Positions 1-7,878 of a DNA stretch of 64,000 bases are shown piece after piece. A model generated the notes under the pieces. It saw nothing but the letters and a program-made list of their open reading frames with translations, was not told the origin of the DNA and made no database searches. Every line of letters begins with the position of its first letter. Within the stretch, counting starts at the first letter, position 1. Position numbers and translations under genes: made by a program. The stretch covers positions 186,001-250,000 of the forward strand of contig NZ_LS483431.1 of the NCBI RefSeq assembly GCF_900475935.1. The letters are read 5' to 3'. The stretch comes from Campylobacter fetus subsp. fetus (GTDB lineage Bacteria; Campylobacterota; Campylobacteria; Campylobacterales; Campylobacteraceae).

Positions 1-60
1 TTAATAACTTCTAGCCCTAATCTCATACCGACTGAATATTTAGAAAGTAGAAACGCTTAA
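1..60 (+). CDS. 3' end of an unidentified gene (partial)
   Basis: The first 60 bases read as one open frame of 19 codons ending in TAA. The window begins inside the gene, so only its C-terminus is visible and no family can be named. Its stop codon shares one base with the fliQ start (TAATG), so it is probably the upstream gene of the same operon. Confidence 0.5.
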   Translation, partial: LITSSPNLIPTEYLESRNA

Positions 61-326
61 TGCAAGGTGATCTTATAGGACTTGGAGTAGAAACGTTTAA
101 ACTAGCTTTGCTTATAAGTTTGCCGATGCTGCTTGCTGGGCTTATCGCAGGACTTATAATAAGCATTTTTCAAGCTACTACTCAAATAAACGAGATGACT
201 CTTAGCTTCGTACCAAAAATCATTTTAGTTGTCGTTATAATCATATTTTTAATGCCGTGGATGATGAATCAGATGATAGAATTTACTGCTAGAATACTAA
301 ATATGATACCGACTTTTATCCAATGA
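60..326 (+). CDS. fliQ: Flagellar type III export apparatus protein FliQ
   Basis: FliQ is a small inner-membrane subunit of the export gate (FliP-FliQ-FliR) that passes rod, hook and filament proteins through the flagellar basal body. The 88-residue product has the usual family length. It has two long hydrophobic segments, at about residues 10-38 and 48-72, joined by a short polar loop with the typical QINEMTLSFVPKI stretch. The start overlaps the stop of the preceding gene by one base, and the stop overlaps the murB start (ATGA). A fliQ-murB pair is, from memory, also found in C. jejuni. Identification is secure. Confidence 0.95.
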   Translation: MQGDLIGLGVETFKLALLISLPMLLAGLIAGLIISIFQATTQINEMTLSFVPKIILVVVIIIFLMPWMMNQMIEFTARILNMIPTFIQ

Positions 327-1084
327 AAATAGATTTTTCAAAGCTTAGTTCAGTGAAAATCGGCGGTATTTTCGATGTGGAGATAATAGACAAAATACGT
401 GATTTTGATGGAGTTTTGATAGGCGGAGCAAATAATATATTAATCTCGCCCAATCCTCCAAAAATGGGAATTTTAAGTTCTAAATTTGATTATATTAAAT
501 TTGAAAACGGTATTTTAAAAGTAGGTGGGAAAACCAAAACCTCCACTCTTTTTAAATTTGTTCAAGAGCATAGGCTCGGCGGATTTGAGTTTATAAAAAA
601 AATTCCTGGAACAATGGGCGGCTTGATTACTATGAATGCCGGTCTGAAAGAGTATGAAATATCACAAAATTTAAAAAATGTAACTACGAATTTCGGTCAA
701 ATTTTAAAAAACGATTGCGATTTTAGCTACCGACACTCATCTATCAAAGGTGTTATTTACGAAGCTAGTTTTGAGATTGTGCGTGAGTTTAGCGATGAGC
801 TGAGTTTGTTTTTGAACGCAAAAAGAACAAACCAGCCAAAAGGCGCTAGTTTTGGCTCTTGTTTTACAAATCCAAAAGGGAAATACGCCGGAGCTTTACT
901 TGAAAGTGTTGGATTAAAAGGTTTTAGGATAGGCGGATGCGGATTTAGCGAGATTCATGCAAATTTTTTGATAAATTACGGCAGAGGAAGTTTTGAAGAT
1001 GCCGTGAGTCTTATAAATTTAGCTAAAAAACGGGTTTTAGATGAGTTTGGAATAGAGTTAAAAAGCGAAGTTGTTATATTGTAG
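323..1084 (+). CDS. murB: UDP-N-acetylenolpyruvoylglucosamine reductase MurB
   Basis: MurB is the cytoplasmic FAD enzyme that reduces UDP-GlcNAc-enolpyruvate to UDP-MurNAc, the second committed step of peptidoglycan synthesis. Seen here: the FAD-domain GGANNIL stretch (about residues 34-40), IPGTMGG (94-100), a YRHSS motif with Arg137, the GSCF catalytic-serine region, and a C-terminal EIHANFLIN segment carrying the catalytic glutamate. At 253 residues it is the short, type II form, lacking the extra loops of the E. coli enzyme. The ATG overlaps the fliQ stop by four bases, which suggests translational coupling. Confidence 0.93.
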   Translation: MKIDFSKLSSVKIGGIFDVEIIDKIRDFDGVLIGGANNILISPNPPKMGILSSKFDYIKFENGILKVGGKTKTSTLFKFVQEHRLGGFEFIKKIPGTMGGLITMNAGLKEYEISQNLKNVTTNFGQILKNDCDFSYRHSSIKGVIYEASFEIVREFSDELSLFLNAKRTNQPKGASFGSCFTNPKGKYAGALLESVGLKGFRIGGCGFSEIHANFLINYGRGSFEDAVSLINLAKKRVLDEFGIELKSEVVIL

Positions 1085-1159
1085 TCGATGTTTTTGTTTT
1101 AAAATTTAATAAAACCTCTGCTAAATAAAAAATATTTTTAAAAAATACTGTTTGGATTA

Positions 1160-1188
1160 TTGACAAATACAAAAGTTTTCGTTATAAT
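1160..1188 (+). promoter_or_regulatory. Consensus sigma70 promoter of tRNA-Asn
   Basis: A perfect TTGACA (1160-1165) and a perfect TATAAT (1183-1188) are separated by 17 bases and end 16 bases before the tRNA. Campylobacter promoters seldom keep a recognisable -35 box, so this full consensus fits a strong stable-RNA promoter. Transcription probably starts near 1195. Confidence 0.8.
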
Positions 1189-1204
1189 CTCAACTCTTTT
1201 TTAT

Positions 1205-1279
1205 TCCGGATTAGCTCAGCGGTAGAGTAGTCGGCTGTTAACCGATTGGTCGCTGGTTCGAATCCAGCATCCGGAGCCA
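1205..1279 (+). tRNA. tRNA-Asn (anticodon GTT)
   Basis: The 75-nt gene folds as a cloverleaf. The acceptor arms TCCGGAT and ATCCGGA pair fully. The D arm is GCTC/GAGT, the anticodon stem GTCGG/CCGAT, and the 7-nt loop CTGTTAA puts the anticodon GTT at 1237-1239. The T arm is GCTGG-TTCGAAT-CCAGC. The CCA end is encoded (1277-1279). It stands alone between murB and a small unknown gene. No duplicated 3' end or integrase suggests use as an integration site. The flanking 1085-1159 and 1280-1385 hold no gene I can support. Confidence 0.97.
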
Positions 1280-1398
1280 CTTCAAATTTAAATCAACTTA
1301 CATCTATAGATAATCCTAAATTTGCCGATTACTATTTAAAGATTTTATTTTTATTTTATCAAATTTGGATAAAATCATAAAAATTAAGGAGGAGTATA

Positions 1399-1728
1399 AT
1401 GGCAATTACTCCATTAGCAAATACGCTCTATGTTAATCAAAACACTCCAGCAGCAGCTAGCGTGCAAGGTGATTTTCAATCAAAACTCGAGCTTCAGTCC
1501 GCCATTGCAGCCCAAAATGCAGCCGAAAAGAAAAAAGAAGTAGAGGAGATCCGACCTACCGAAGAGACTTATAAAATAGATCCAGAGCATGAGCATCAAA
1601 AGAAAAAAAATGATCAAGAGCTTAGCGAACAAGATGAGACTTCTGATGAAAATTTAGATGAAAACGGTTCTGAGGATTTAGAAATAGACGAGTCGCAAGA
1701 AGTACATAAACTAGATATCGTTGTTTAG
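1399..1728 (+). CDS. Conserved-looking acidic hypothetical protein
   Basis: I do not recognise this 109-residue protein. The N-terminal third is neutral and rich in Ala, Asn and Gln. A Lys/Glu-rich middle follows, and the last 45 residues are strongly acidic (Glu, Asp) and probably disordered. There is no signal peptide or membrane segment, so it is likely cytoplasmic. It has a very strong ribosome binding site, AAGGAGGAG at 1386-1394, four bases before the ATG. A sigma70-like -10 (GATAAAAT) lies around 1370. It is followed four bases after its stop by a small exported protein, suggesting a two-gene unit. Function unknown. Confidence 0.7.
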   Translation: MAITPLANTLYVNQNTPAAASVQGDFQSKLELQSAIAAQNAAEKKKEVEEIRPTEETYKIDPEHEHQKKKNDQELSEQDETSDENLDENGSEDLEIDESQEVHKLDIVV

Positions 1729-1732
1729 TTTT

Positions 1733-2050
1733 ATGAAGATAATCATTGTTTTTCTGCTTGTCTTAGCAGCGTTTGGAGCCGATGGGATAAATAAAGTAGA
1801 TATAAAAAGTATAGAAAACAGAGTGCTTAAAGCCGATGTTTTTGGTAAAAATATAAATAGTTTGCTAGTAATTTATAATAACAATAATATCACAAATAGC
1901 TGCAAGCTAAAAGCGAGCGGAGCTACATTTGATTCTATCATAAGAAAATGGGAATTAACCTGCAATCTTCCAAATATCTCAAGCAGACTTGAGATCAGAT
2001 ATTTAGATTCGCTAAATAAACCAAATCAATTAACTAAATTTATAGAGTAA
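1733..2050 (+). CDS. Small exported hypothetical protein
   Basis: Function is not recognised. The 105-residue product starts with a Sec-type signal peptide (MKIIIVFLLVLAAFGADG), probably cleaved after AFG or AAF, leaving a small periplasmic domain of about 88 residues with two cysteines that could form a disulfide. I chose ATG 1733 over an in-frame TTG at 1721 because the ATG puts the positive residue and hydrophobic core at the very N-terminus. It lies four bases after the acidic-protein gene and has no clear Shine-Dalgarno of its own, so translational coupling is likely. Confidence 0.65.
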   Translation: MKIIIVFLLVLAAFGADGINKVDIKSIENRVLKADVFGKNINSLLVIYNNNNITNSCKLKASGATFDSIIRKWELTCNLPNISSRLEIRYLDSLNKPNQLTKFIE

Positions 2051-2106
2051 TTTTAGGCTCTTTTTTAGTTAAAATTCGCTAATATTTCATATAAAAAGGA
2101 AATAAA

Positions 2107-2850
2107 GTGAAAAATCGCATCATAACTGGTTTAGTGCTATTTGCAGTTTTTTTAGTTGTTGCGCTGCTTGATATATTTTGGCTAAATTTTTTGATATTTG
2201 GTCTTATTTTAGCCGTAGCTTTTTTGGAGAGTTTGAAACTATTTAAGATAGAGTACAAAAGTCTTGTTTTTATAGTTTTGGCATTTTTTTCGATACTTCC
2301 GTTTTTAACCGGAATAAATGATATATTTAAAGTTATTTTATTAAATTTAATAGCCGTTGCTTCGGTTTTGGCATATACAAAATCTGAAAATTTAAAGTTT
2401 ATACTACCTTTTTTATATCCTAGCGTTCCTATATTTATGATGTTTGCTTTATATCAAAATTATGGAATTGCCTGCTTATTTTGGTTGATTTTCACTATCG
2501 TGATAAGCGATAGCGGAGCGTATTTCACCGGAAAAGCATTCGGTAAGCACAATTTTTCTGCTTCAAGTCCAAATAAAACTATAGAAGGCGTTATAGGCGG
2601 AGTTATTTTAGGAAGCGTTTTGGGGGCTGTTTTTGCATTTGTATTTGTAGATGTTGAGTATAGCGTTGCCATTTTTTGTTCGGTGTTAATGAGTGTACTT
2701 GGAGTTTTTGGAGATTTATTTGAGAGTTACTTAAAAAGGCGCGTAGATCTCAAAGATAGCGGCACTGTTTTAGGCGAACACGGAGGCGTTTTAGATAGAA
2801 TAGACGGATATCTTTTTGGTGTAGTTGCTATGTTTTTGGTACTTGCATGA
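2107..2850 (+). CDS. cdsA: Phosphatidate cytidylyltransferase CdsA
   Basis: CdsA converts phosphatidic acid and CTP to CDP-diacylglycerol in the inner membrane, the precursor of phosphatidylethanolamine and phosphatidylglycerol. The 247-residue protein is almost entirely hydrophobic, with about seven membrane segments. It has the CDP-alcohol signature near the C-terminus: SDSGAYFTGKAFGKH, then SPNKTIEGVIGG, and GDLFESYLKRRVDLKDSG...HGGVLDRIDG with the family's metal-binding acids. The start is GTG behind AAAAGGAAATAAA. It opens a tight seven-gene operon and overlaps dxr by four bases. Confidence 0.95.
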   Translation: MKNRIITGLVLFAVFLVVALLDIFWLNFLIFGLILAVAFLESLKLFKIEYKSLVFIVLAFFSILPFLTGINDIFKVILLNLIAVASVLAYTKSENLKFILPFLYPSVPIFMMFALYQNYGIACLFWLIFTIVISDSGAYFTGKAFGKHNFSASSPNKTIEGVIGGVILGSVLGAVFAFVFVDVEYSVAIFCSVLMSVLGVFGDLFESYLKRRVDLKDSGTVLGEHGGVLDRIDGYLFGVVAMFLVLA

Positions 2851-3929
2851 TACTATTAGGCAGTAGCGGCAGCATAGGAAAAAATGTTGCTTTTTTGGCT
2901 ATGAAGTATGGTATCAAACTAGATGCTTTAGCTTGTAAAACAGATTATAAAGAACTTAATAGCCAAATTTCTAAATTTAATCCTAAATTTGTTTATATAG
3001 AAGATAATAAATTAAAAAATCTTGTGGAGCATAGTAGAGTTTTTACTAGCAAAGATGGCATAGATAAATTTTTAGAAGCTTGTTATGATGAGTTTGGTTC
3101 TACCGTTGTTATCAACTCATTAGTGGGTTTTAGTGGGTTGAGACCGAGTTTAGTTTCTCAAAAACTTGGATTTAAGCTAGCTTTGGCAAATAAAGAGAGT
3201 TTAGTAGCAGGCGGTAAATTTTTAGACACAAAAAGTATTAATCCTATAGATAGTGAGCATTTTGGGCTTAAATTTTTGCTTAAAAATAGACCTGCTGTCA
3301 AAAAAATGATTATAACTGCGAGCGGCGGCGCATTTTATGATATGCACATAAACGAACTTGAGTTTGTAACTGCTAAAAGCGCTCTGAAACATCCAAATTG
3401 GAGCATGGGAGCAAAAATAACTATAGATAGTGCGACTATGGCAAACAAGCTATTTGAAGTGCTTGAAGCTTATCATTTATACGGTATTAAAGATATAGAT
3501 GCTTTTATAGAGCGTACATCTTGTATTCATGCTCTTATAAGTTTTATGGACGGTTCTACTACTGCTCATATATCAAGAACCGATATGAAACTAGCCATTG
3601 CTCATGCAATAGGTCTTGAAGAGAAAGAAATCTTAGAACCTATTGATATTTTAAGCTTAAAAAATATTAGTTTCAATACTATAAATTTAAAAAAATACCC
3701 TATATTTACTCTAAAAAAAGATGTTTTAAATAATCCGGATTTAGGCGTTATCATAAATGCGGCAAATGAAGAGATGGTATATAAATTTTTAAATAACGAA
3801 ATTTCGTTTTTAGATATCAATAGAGCTGTTTTTAAATCGCTTGATAAATTTGGAAGCGTTAAAATAGACGATGAAGATACTGTTTTTGAGATAGATAAAA
3901 AAGTCAGAGAGTTTTGTAAAGGATTTTAA
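2847..3929 (+). CDS. dxr: 1-deoxy-D-xylulose 5-phosphate reductoisomerase Dxr
   Basis: Dxr (IspC) makes 2-C-methyl-D-erythritol 4-phosphate with NADPH and a divalent metal, the first committed step of non-mevalonate isoprenoid synthesis. The NADPH-binding GSSGSIG loop starts at residue 5. LANKESLVAGG, the metal-site DSEH and the SGGAF and KHPNWSMG...DSATMANK segments are all present. At 360 residues it is slightly shorter than the roughly 390-400 of most homologues, mainly at the N-terminus. The pathway's first enzyme, dxs, lies at 52215-54017. Start and stop overlap the neighbouring genes. Confidence 0.95.
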   Translation: MILLGSSGSIGKNVAFLAMKYGIKLDALACKTDYKELNSQISKFNPKFVYIEDNKLKNLVEHSRVFTSKDGIDKFLEACYDEFGSTVVINSLVGFSGLRPSLVSQKLGFKLALANKESLVAGGKFLDTKSINPIDSEHFGLKFLLKNRPAVKKMIITASGGAFYDMHINELEFVTAKSALKHPNWSMGAKITIDSATMANKLFEVLEAYHLYGIKDIDAFIERTSCIHALISFMDGSTTAHISRTDMKLAIAHAIGLEEKEILEPIDILSLKNISFNTINLKKYPIFTLKKDVLNNPDLGVIINAANEEMVYKFLNNEISFLDINRAVFKSLDKFGSVKIDDEDTVFEIDKKVREFCKGF

Positions 3930-4561
3930 TGTTGATGAAAGAGCGTTGCGGTTGGGTAGGAGATAGCCAAATATATATCGATTACCACGATTATGAGTGG
4001 GGGCGACCGGTTCATGATGACAAAAAATTATTTGAAATGCTGACTTTAGAAACCATGCAAGCAGGACTTTCTTGGATCACGGTTTTAAAAAAAAGAGAAG
4101 CATATAGACAAGCTTTTTGTGGCTTTGATCCAACTAAAATAGCACTTTTTGATAAAAATAAAATTGATGAGCTAATGCAAAATCAAGGGATTATCAGAAA
4201 TAGATTAAAACTTGAATCGGCCGTTAATAACTCTTTGATTTTTCTTGAAATTCAAAAAACCAGAGGAAGCTTTGATGAAATGATATGGGAATACGTTGAT
4301 TATAAACCTGTTGTCGGACGATGGAAAAAAATCTCAGATTTACCGGTCTCAACTCCGCTTTCTGATAAGATAAGTAAAGATTTAAAAAAATTAGGATTTA
4401 AATTTGTAGGATCAACTACGATTTATTCATTTATGCAAGCTATAGGTATGATGAACGATCATTTAACGAGCTGCTTTGCGTACGAAGAAATTTGTAAAAT
4501 AAAAGATAATAAAAATCAAAAGAATTTAGATGGTTTTGTAAAGGATCGAAATGAAAAATAG
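3929..4561 (+). CDS. tag: DNA-3-methyladenine glycosylase I (Tag)
   Basis: Tag removes 3-methyladenine from alkylated DNA, starting base-excision repair. The protein carries the family's N-terminal RCGWVGDS...YHDYEWGRPVHDDKKLFEMLTLE block, the QAGLSWITVLKKRE segment, and the C-terminal NDHLTSC region that contributes zinc ligands together with the N-terminal Cys. Length 210 aa compares with about 187 in E. coli; the excess is a Lys/Asn-rich C-terminal tail. ATG 3929 overlaps the dxr stop by one base and sits five bases after AAAGGA; an ATG at 3935 is the alternative. It overlaps uraA by 11 bases. Confidence 0.93.
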   Translation: MLMKERCGWVGDSQIYIDYHDYEWGRPVHDDKKLFEMLTLETMQAGLSWITVLKKREAYRQAFCGFDPTKIALFDKNKIDELMQNQGIIRNRLKLESAVNNSLIFLEIQKTRGSFDEMIWEYVDYKPVVGRWKKISDLPVSTPLSDKISKDLKKLGFKFVGSTTIYSFMQAIGMMNDHLTSCFAYEEICKIKDNKNQKNLDGFVKDRNEK

Positions 4562-5804
4562 TAGCGTTTATGACGGCTATCATTTCAGAGTTAGCGATGC
4601 ACTTTTTGGCGTACAATTTTTATTTGTAGCTTTTGGCGCTCTCGTACTTATGCCGATCCTAACCGGACTTGATGTGAATGTTGCGCTATTTACAGCCGGT
4701 ATTGGTACTCTTATTTTTCAAATTTGCACTAGAAAACGTGTAGTTCCGATATTTTTAGCTTCGAGTTTTGCTTTTATAGCGCCTATAGCTTTTAGTATAC
4801 AAGAGTGGGGACTACCAGCCACTATGGGCGGAATAGTCGCTGCCGGACTATTTTATGTAGTTCTTAGTTTTATAGTTAGATTTAAAGGTCAAAAATTTAT
4901 ATATAAACTTTTGCCTCCAGTGGTAGTTGGCCCGGTTATCATAACTATAGGTTTGATACTATCTCCAAGTGCGGTAGATATGGCTATGGGAAAAGGAGCT
5001 AGCTATTCAAATGAAATTGCTTTAAGCATAGCAGGAATTTCACTTTTATCTACCATCGTTGCGATAATATTTACTAAAGGTATTTTCAGACTTATACCTA
5101 TAATAATAGGAATAAGCGTAGGATACGTAGTTTCTATTATTTATGGAGTTGTCGATTTTTCTCCTATAGCTAAAGCTAGTTGGATATCTATGCCAAATTT
5201 TACCGCTCCTAGTTTTGAGCTAAATGCGATACTTTATATGATACCAGTCGCGATAGCTCCCACCATAGAGCATATAGGAAATATTTTAGCCATAGGAAAT
5301 GTTACGAAAACTGATTTTATAAAAGATCCCGGGCTTAAAGATACGCTTTTAGGAGATGGTTTAGCTACATCTGCAGCTGCATTTTTCGGAGGACCGCCCA
5401 ATACGACTTATTCAGAAGTAACCGGAGCTGTGCGACTTACAAAAGCATTTAATCCAGGTATTATGACTTGGACTGCTATAACGGCTATACTTTTGGCTTT
5501 TGTGGGCAAATTAGGCGCGTTTATAGCGACTATTCCCGCTGCTGTTATAGGCGGTATAATGGTGCTTTTATTCGGTATTATAGCAAGCGTGGGAATGGAA
5601 ACTCTTATCAAGCATAAAGTAGATTTGGCAGATCCTAGAAATATGATAATAGTATCTTTGATATTAGTTTTTGCTATAGGAGGAATGGTGTTTGATTTCG
5701 GTGCGGCTAGTTTTAGCGGAATAGGGCTTGGTGCAATTATGGGCGTGATTTTAAACTTAGTGCTTCCAAAAACAGATAAATTTGATGGATATGATGGATA
5801 TTAA
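4551..5804 (+). CDS. uraA: NCS2-family uracil/xanthine permease
   Basis: This is an inner-membrane nucleobase:cation symporter of the NCS2 family. The 417-residue protein has about 14 hydrophobic segments, the family motif PTIEHIGNILAIGN with its substrate-contacting Glu, and the GGPPNTTYSEVTGAV segment (the NxT...E motif of UraA-type carriers). These features fit uracil better than xanthine, but the substrate is inferred. The ATG is preceded by AAAGGATCGAA and lies inside the end of tag, so translation is probably coupled. With tag it forms a DNA-base pair inserted between dxr and the peptidoglycan peptidases. Confidence 0.88.
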   Translation: MKNSSVYDGYHFRVSDALFGVQFLFVAFGALVLMPILTGLDVNVALFTAGIGTLIFQICTRKRVVPIFLASSFAFIAPIAFSIQEWGLPATMGGIVAAGLFYVVLSFIVRFKGQKFIYKLLPPVVVGPVIITIGLILSPSAVDMAMGKGASYSNEIALSIAGISLLSTIVAIIFTKGIFRLIPIIIGISVGYVVSIIYGVVDFSPIAKASWISMPNFTAPSFELNAILYMIPVAIAPTIEHIGNILAIGNVTKTDFIKDPGLKDTLLGDGLATSAAAFFGGPPNTTYSEVTGAVRLTKAFNPGIMTWTAITAILLAFVGKLGAFIATIPAAVIGGIMVLLFGIIASVGMETLIKHKVDLADPRNMIIVSLILVFAIGGMVFDFGAASFSGIGLGAIMGVILNLVLPKTDKFDGYDGY

Positions 5805-5807
5805 CAT

Positions 5808-6545
5808 ATGGATAGACGTAAATTTATAAAAAATAGTTTAGGACTTTTAGGAGCATGTGCGTTTCCTAGCACGGCGTTTGGTAGTAGTGATTTTTATATA
5901 GACGATAAGTCGCTTTTTGATAGTACTTTTAGTAAATTAAAAGCCGTGCAGTCTCATATAGGATTTGGGTATTTTAATATAATTAGTTTTGATGAGGTAT
6001 TAAAAATAGCTAGAAATTCAAAAATCGGTGCATTTAATACAGCTCAAATAAATTTTATGGACTTTATGTTTAGTGAGGATCCTAAAAAATATGGTTTTTA
6101 CGGTAGGAAAACTTGCGATAGATTAACTAGCGCTATAAATAAAAAAGATATCGTTAAAATACCTAGAACAGGTCATTATCTATTTAAAGGATTGCCTTAT
6201 GATGTATATACTAGACTTGTTAAAGATGTTGGAGATACGCTATTTCTCACAAGCGGCGTAAGAAGTGTGCCAAAACAGATGTATTTATATATGAATAAGA
6301 TAAAAAATAGCAGTTATAATATATCAAAAGCTAGTTTTTCGCTAGCTCCTCCTGCTCATAGTTACCATAGTATTGGTGATTTTGATGTTGGAAAACACGG
6401 TTTTGGTGCGCTTAATTTCACCGAGGAGTTTATAAAAACAGATGAATTTAAAAAGCTTATTGAGTTAGAGTACGTATCTATAAGATATACGAAAAAAAAT
6501 TTAGATGGAGTTAGATTTGAACCGTGGCATGTACAGATTAATTAG
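5808..6545 (+). CDS. Tat-exported M15-family D-Ala carboxypeptidase-like protein
   Basis: Probable periplasmic zinc peptidase acting on peptidoglycan stem peptides. Residues 2-20 form a twin-arginine signal (DRRKFIKNSLGLLGACAF). The C-terminal half holds an M15-type metal site: SYHSIGDFD, with candidate ligands His187 and Asp193 (or Asp191), and the terminal EPWHVQI with Glu238 and His241. The His-to-Asp spacing is one residue shorter than the classic SxHxxGxAxD motif, which suggests a distinct M15 subgroup. DD- or LD-specificity cannot be read from the sequence. It overlaps the next gene, pgp1, also a peptidoglycan carboxypeptidase. Confidence 0.8.
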   Translation: MDRRKFIKNSLGLLGACAFPSTAFGSSDFYIDDKSLFDSTFSKLKAVQSHIGFGYFNIISFDEVLKIARNSKIGAFNTAQINFMDFMFSEDPKKYGFYGRKTCDRLTSAINKKDIVKIPRTGHYLFKGLPYDVYTRLVKDVGDTLFLTSGVRSVPKQMYLYMNKIKNSSYNISKASFSLAPPAHSYHSIGDFDVGKHGFGALNFTEEFIKTDEFKKLIELEYVSIRYTKKNLDGVRFEPWHVQIN

Positions 6546-7878
6546 TTTTATTGTGGCGTTGGGCTTTTTAAATGCTCTTTTAGCAGAGGATCTTGAGTAT
6601 TCTTTTATCAAAAAAGGTTATGACGATAACAATACGGTTCTTGTCATAGGCGGTATACAAGGCGATGAGCCGGGAGGTTTTTTGGCAGCTAGTTTGTTGG
6701 CTACTGATTATAATATTACAAAAGGTTCGGTTTGGGTAGTTCCGAATTTGAATTTCGCTAGTATTATAAAAAGAGATCGTGGAATTTATGGAGATATGAA
6801 TAGAAAATTTGATTATATAAGCAGTAATGATCCTGATTTAAAAAGTGTACAAGGCATAAAAGATTTAATAGTAGATCAAAACGTCTCTTTGATACTAAAT
6901 TTACACGATGGAAGCGGATTTTATAGACCAACATATATAAACGATATGGAAAATCCAAGAAGATGGGGCAATAGCTCTATTATAGATCAAGTTAGTTTAG
7001 ACGGCGTACCATACGGGAATTTAGAAGAGATCGCCTCTAGAGTTGTATCTAAAATCAATGAAAAAGCTCTTAAAGATCAGCATAAATATTATATTAGAAA
7101 TACGCAAACTGCAAAAGGCGATAAAGAGATGCTAAAATCTCTCACTTACTTTGCCATTAAAAAAGGTAAAGCCGCATTTGCAAACGAAACTAGCAAATCT
7201 TTGCCTAGCCATGAGAGAGCCTATTATCATCTTTTGGCTATAGAAGAGTATTTAAAAGTCGCCGGAATCGAGTTTGAGAGAAATTTTGATCTTACTCCAA
7301 GAGGGGTTAAAAACGCTATAGAAAAGGAGATCGAGATAGTTTTATTTGATAATAAATTTTTCTTAAGTTTAGATCATCCAAGAGCTAGAATAGGCTACGT
7401 TCCTATACCTAAAAATATCGCGCTTGAGTACAACGCGAGCAATCCTCTAACTGCTCTTGTCAAAGATAAAGATGGCTATAGCGTGCATTATGGAAATAGA
7501 GTTTTAACAAAATTAGTACCCGAGTATTTTAAGTATTCAAGCAGTATAAATAAAGTTGGAGTCGAGATAGACGGCAATGAGACTAGAGAGATAAGTTTAG
7601 GCTCAAAAATAAATGTAGAAAATAGTGTAAAAATCATCAAACAAGATGGAATTAGAGTAAATTTTATAGGATACGGAAGTCAACCTATAGATGAGTCAAG
7701 TATTTCTATACATAAAAAAAATATCAAAAGAAACTATTCTATAGATAAAAAAGGAAAAACTTTTAGAGTTGAGTTATATGAGCAAAAAGACGGCGAGCAA
7801 GATAAATTTATAGGTATGTTTTTAGTAGAATTCGCGTCTTTAGAGGCTTTTACATTTGTAGATGTGGCCGGACTATGA
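6529..7878 (+). CDS. pgp1: Peptidoglycan DL-carboxypeptidase Pgp1 (Csd4 family, M99)
   Basis: Pgp1 of C. jejuni and Csd4 of H. pylori trim tripeptides to dipeptides in peptidoglycan and are needed for helical cell shape (established knowledge). Zinc ligands are visible as Gln44 and Glu47 in GGIQGDEPGG and His126 in LNLHDG, each two residues before the Csd4 ligands as I recall them (Gln46, Glu49, His128). Residues 1-19 form a Sec signal peptide. I chose ATG 6529 because it places that signal at the N-terminus; an in-frame ATG at 6505 would add eight polar residues. The first 17 bases overlap the M15 gene; the stop overlaps tsaD. Confidence 0.9.
   Translation: MYRLISFIVALGFLNALLAEDLEYSFIKKGYDDNNTVLVIGGIQGDEPGGFLAASLLATDYNITKGSVWVVPNLNFASIIKRDRGIYGDMNRKFDYISSNDPDLKSVQGIKDLIVDQNVSLILNLHDGSGFYRPTYINDMENPRRWGNSSIIDQVSLDGVPYGNLEEIASRVVSKINEKALKDQHKYYIRNTQTAKGDKEMLKSLTYFAIKKGKAAFANETSKSLPSHERAYYHLLAIEEYLKVAGIEFERNFDLTPRGVKNAIEKEIEIVLFDNKFFLSLDHPRARIGYVPIPKNIALEYNASNPLTALVKDKDGYSVHYGNRVLTKLVPEYFKYSSSINKVGVEIDGNETREISLGSKINVENSVKIIKQDGIRVNFIGYGSQPIDESSISIHKKNIKRNYSIDKKGKTFRVELYEQKDGEQDKFIGMFLVEFASLEAFTFVDVAGL

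Noticed and set aside
1205-1279. tRNA-Asn as a possible integration site for a mobile element
   Set aside because: No integrase gene and no repeated tRNA 3' end nearby; flanking genes are housekeeping or small unknowns.
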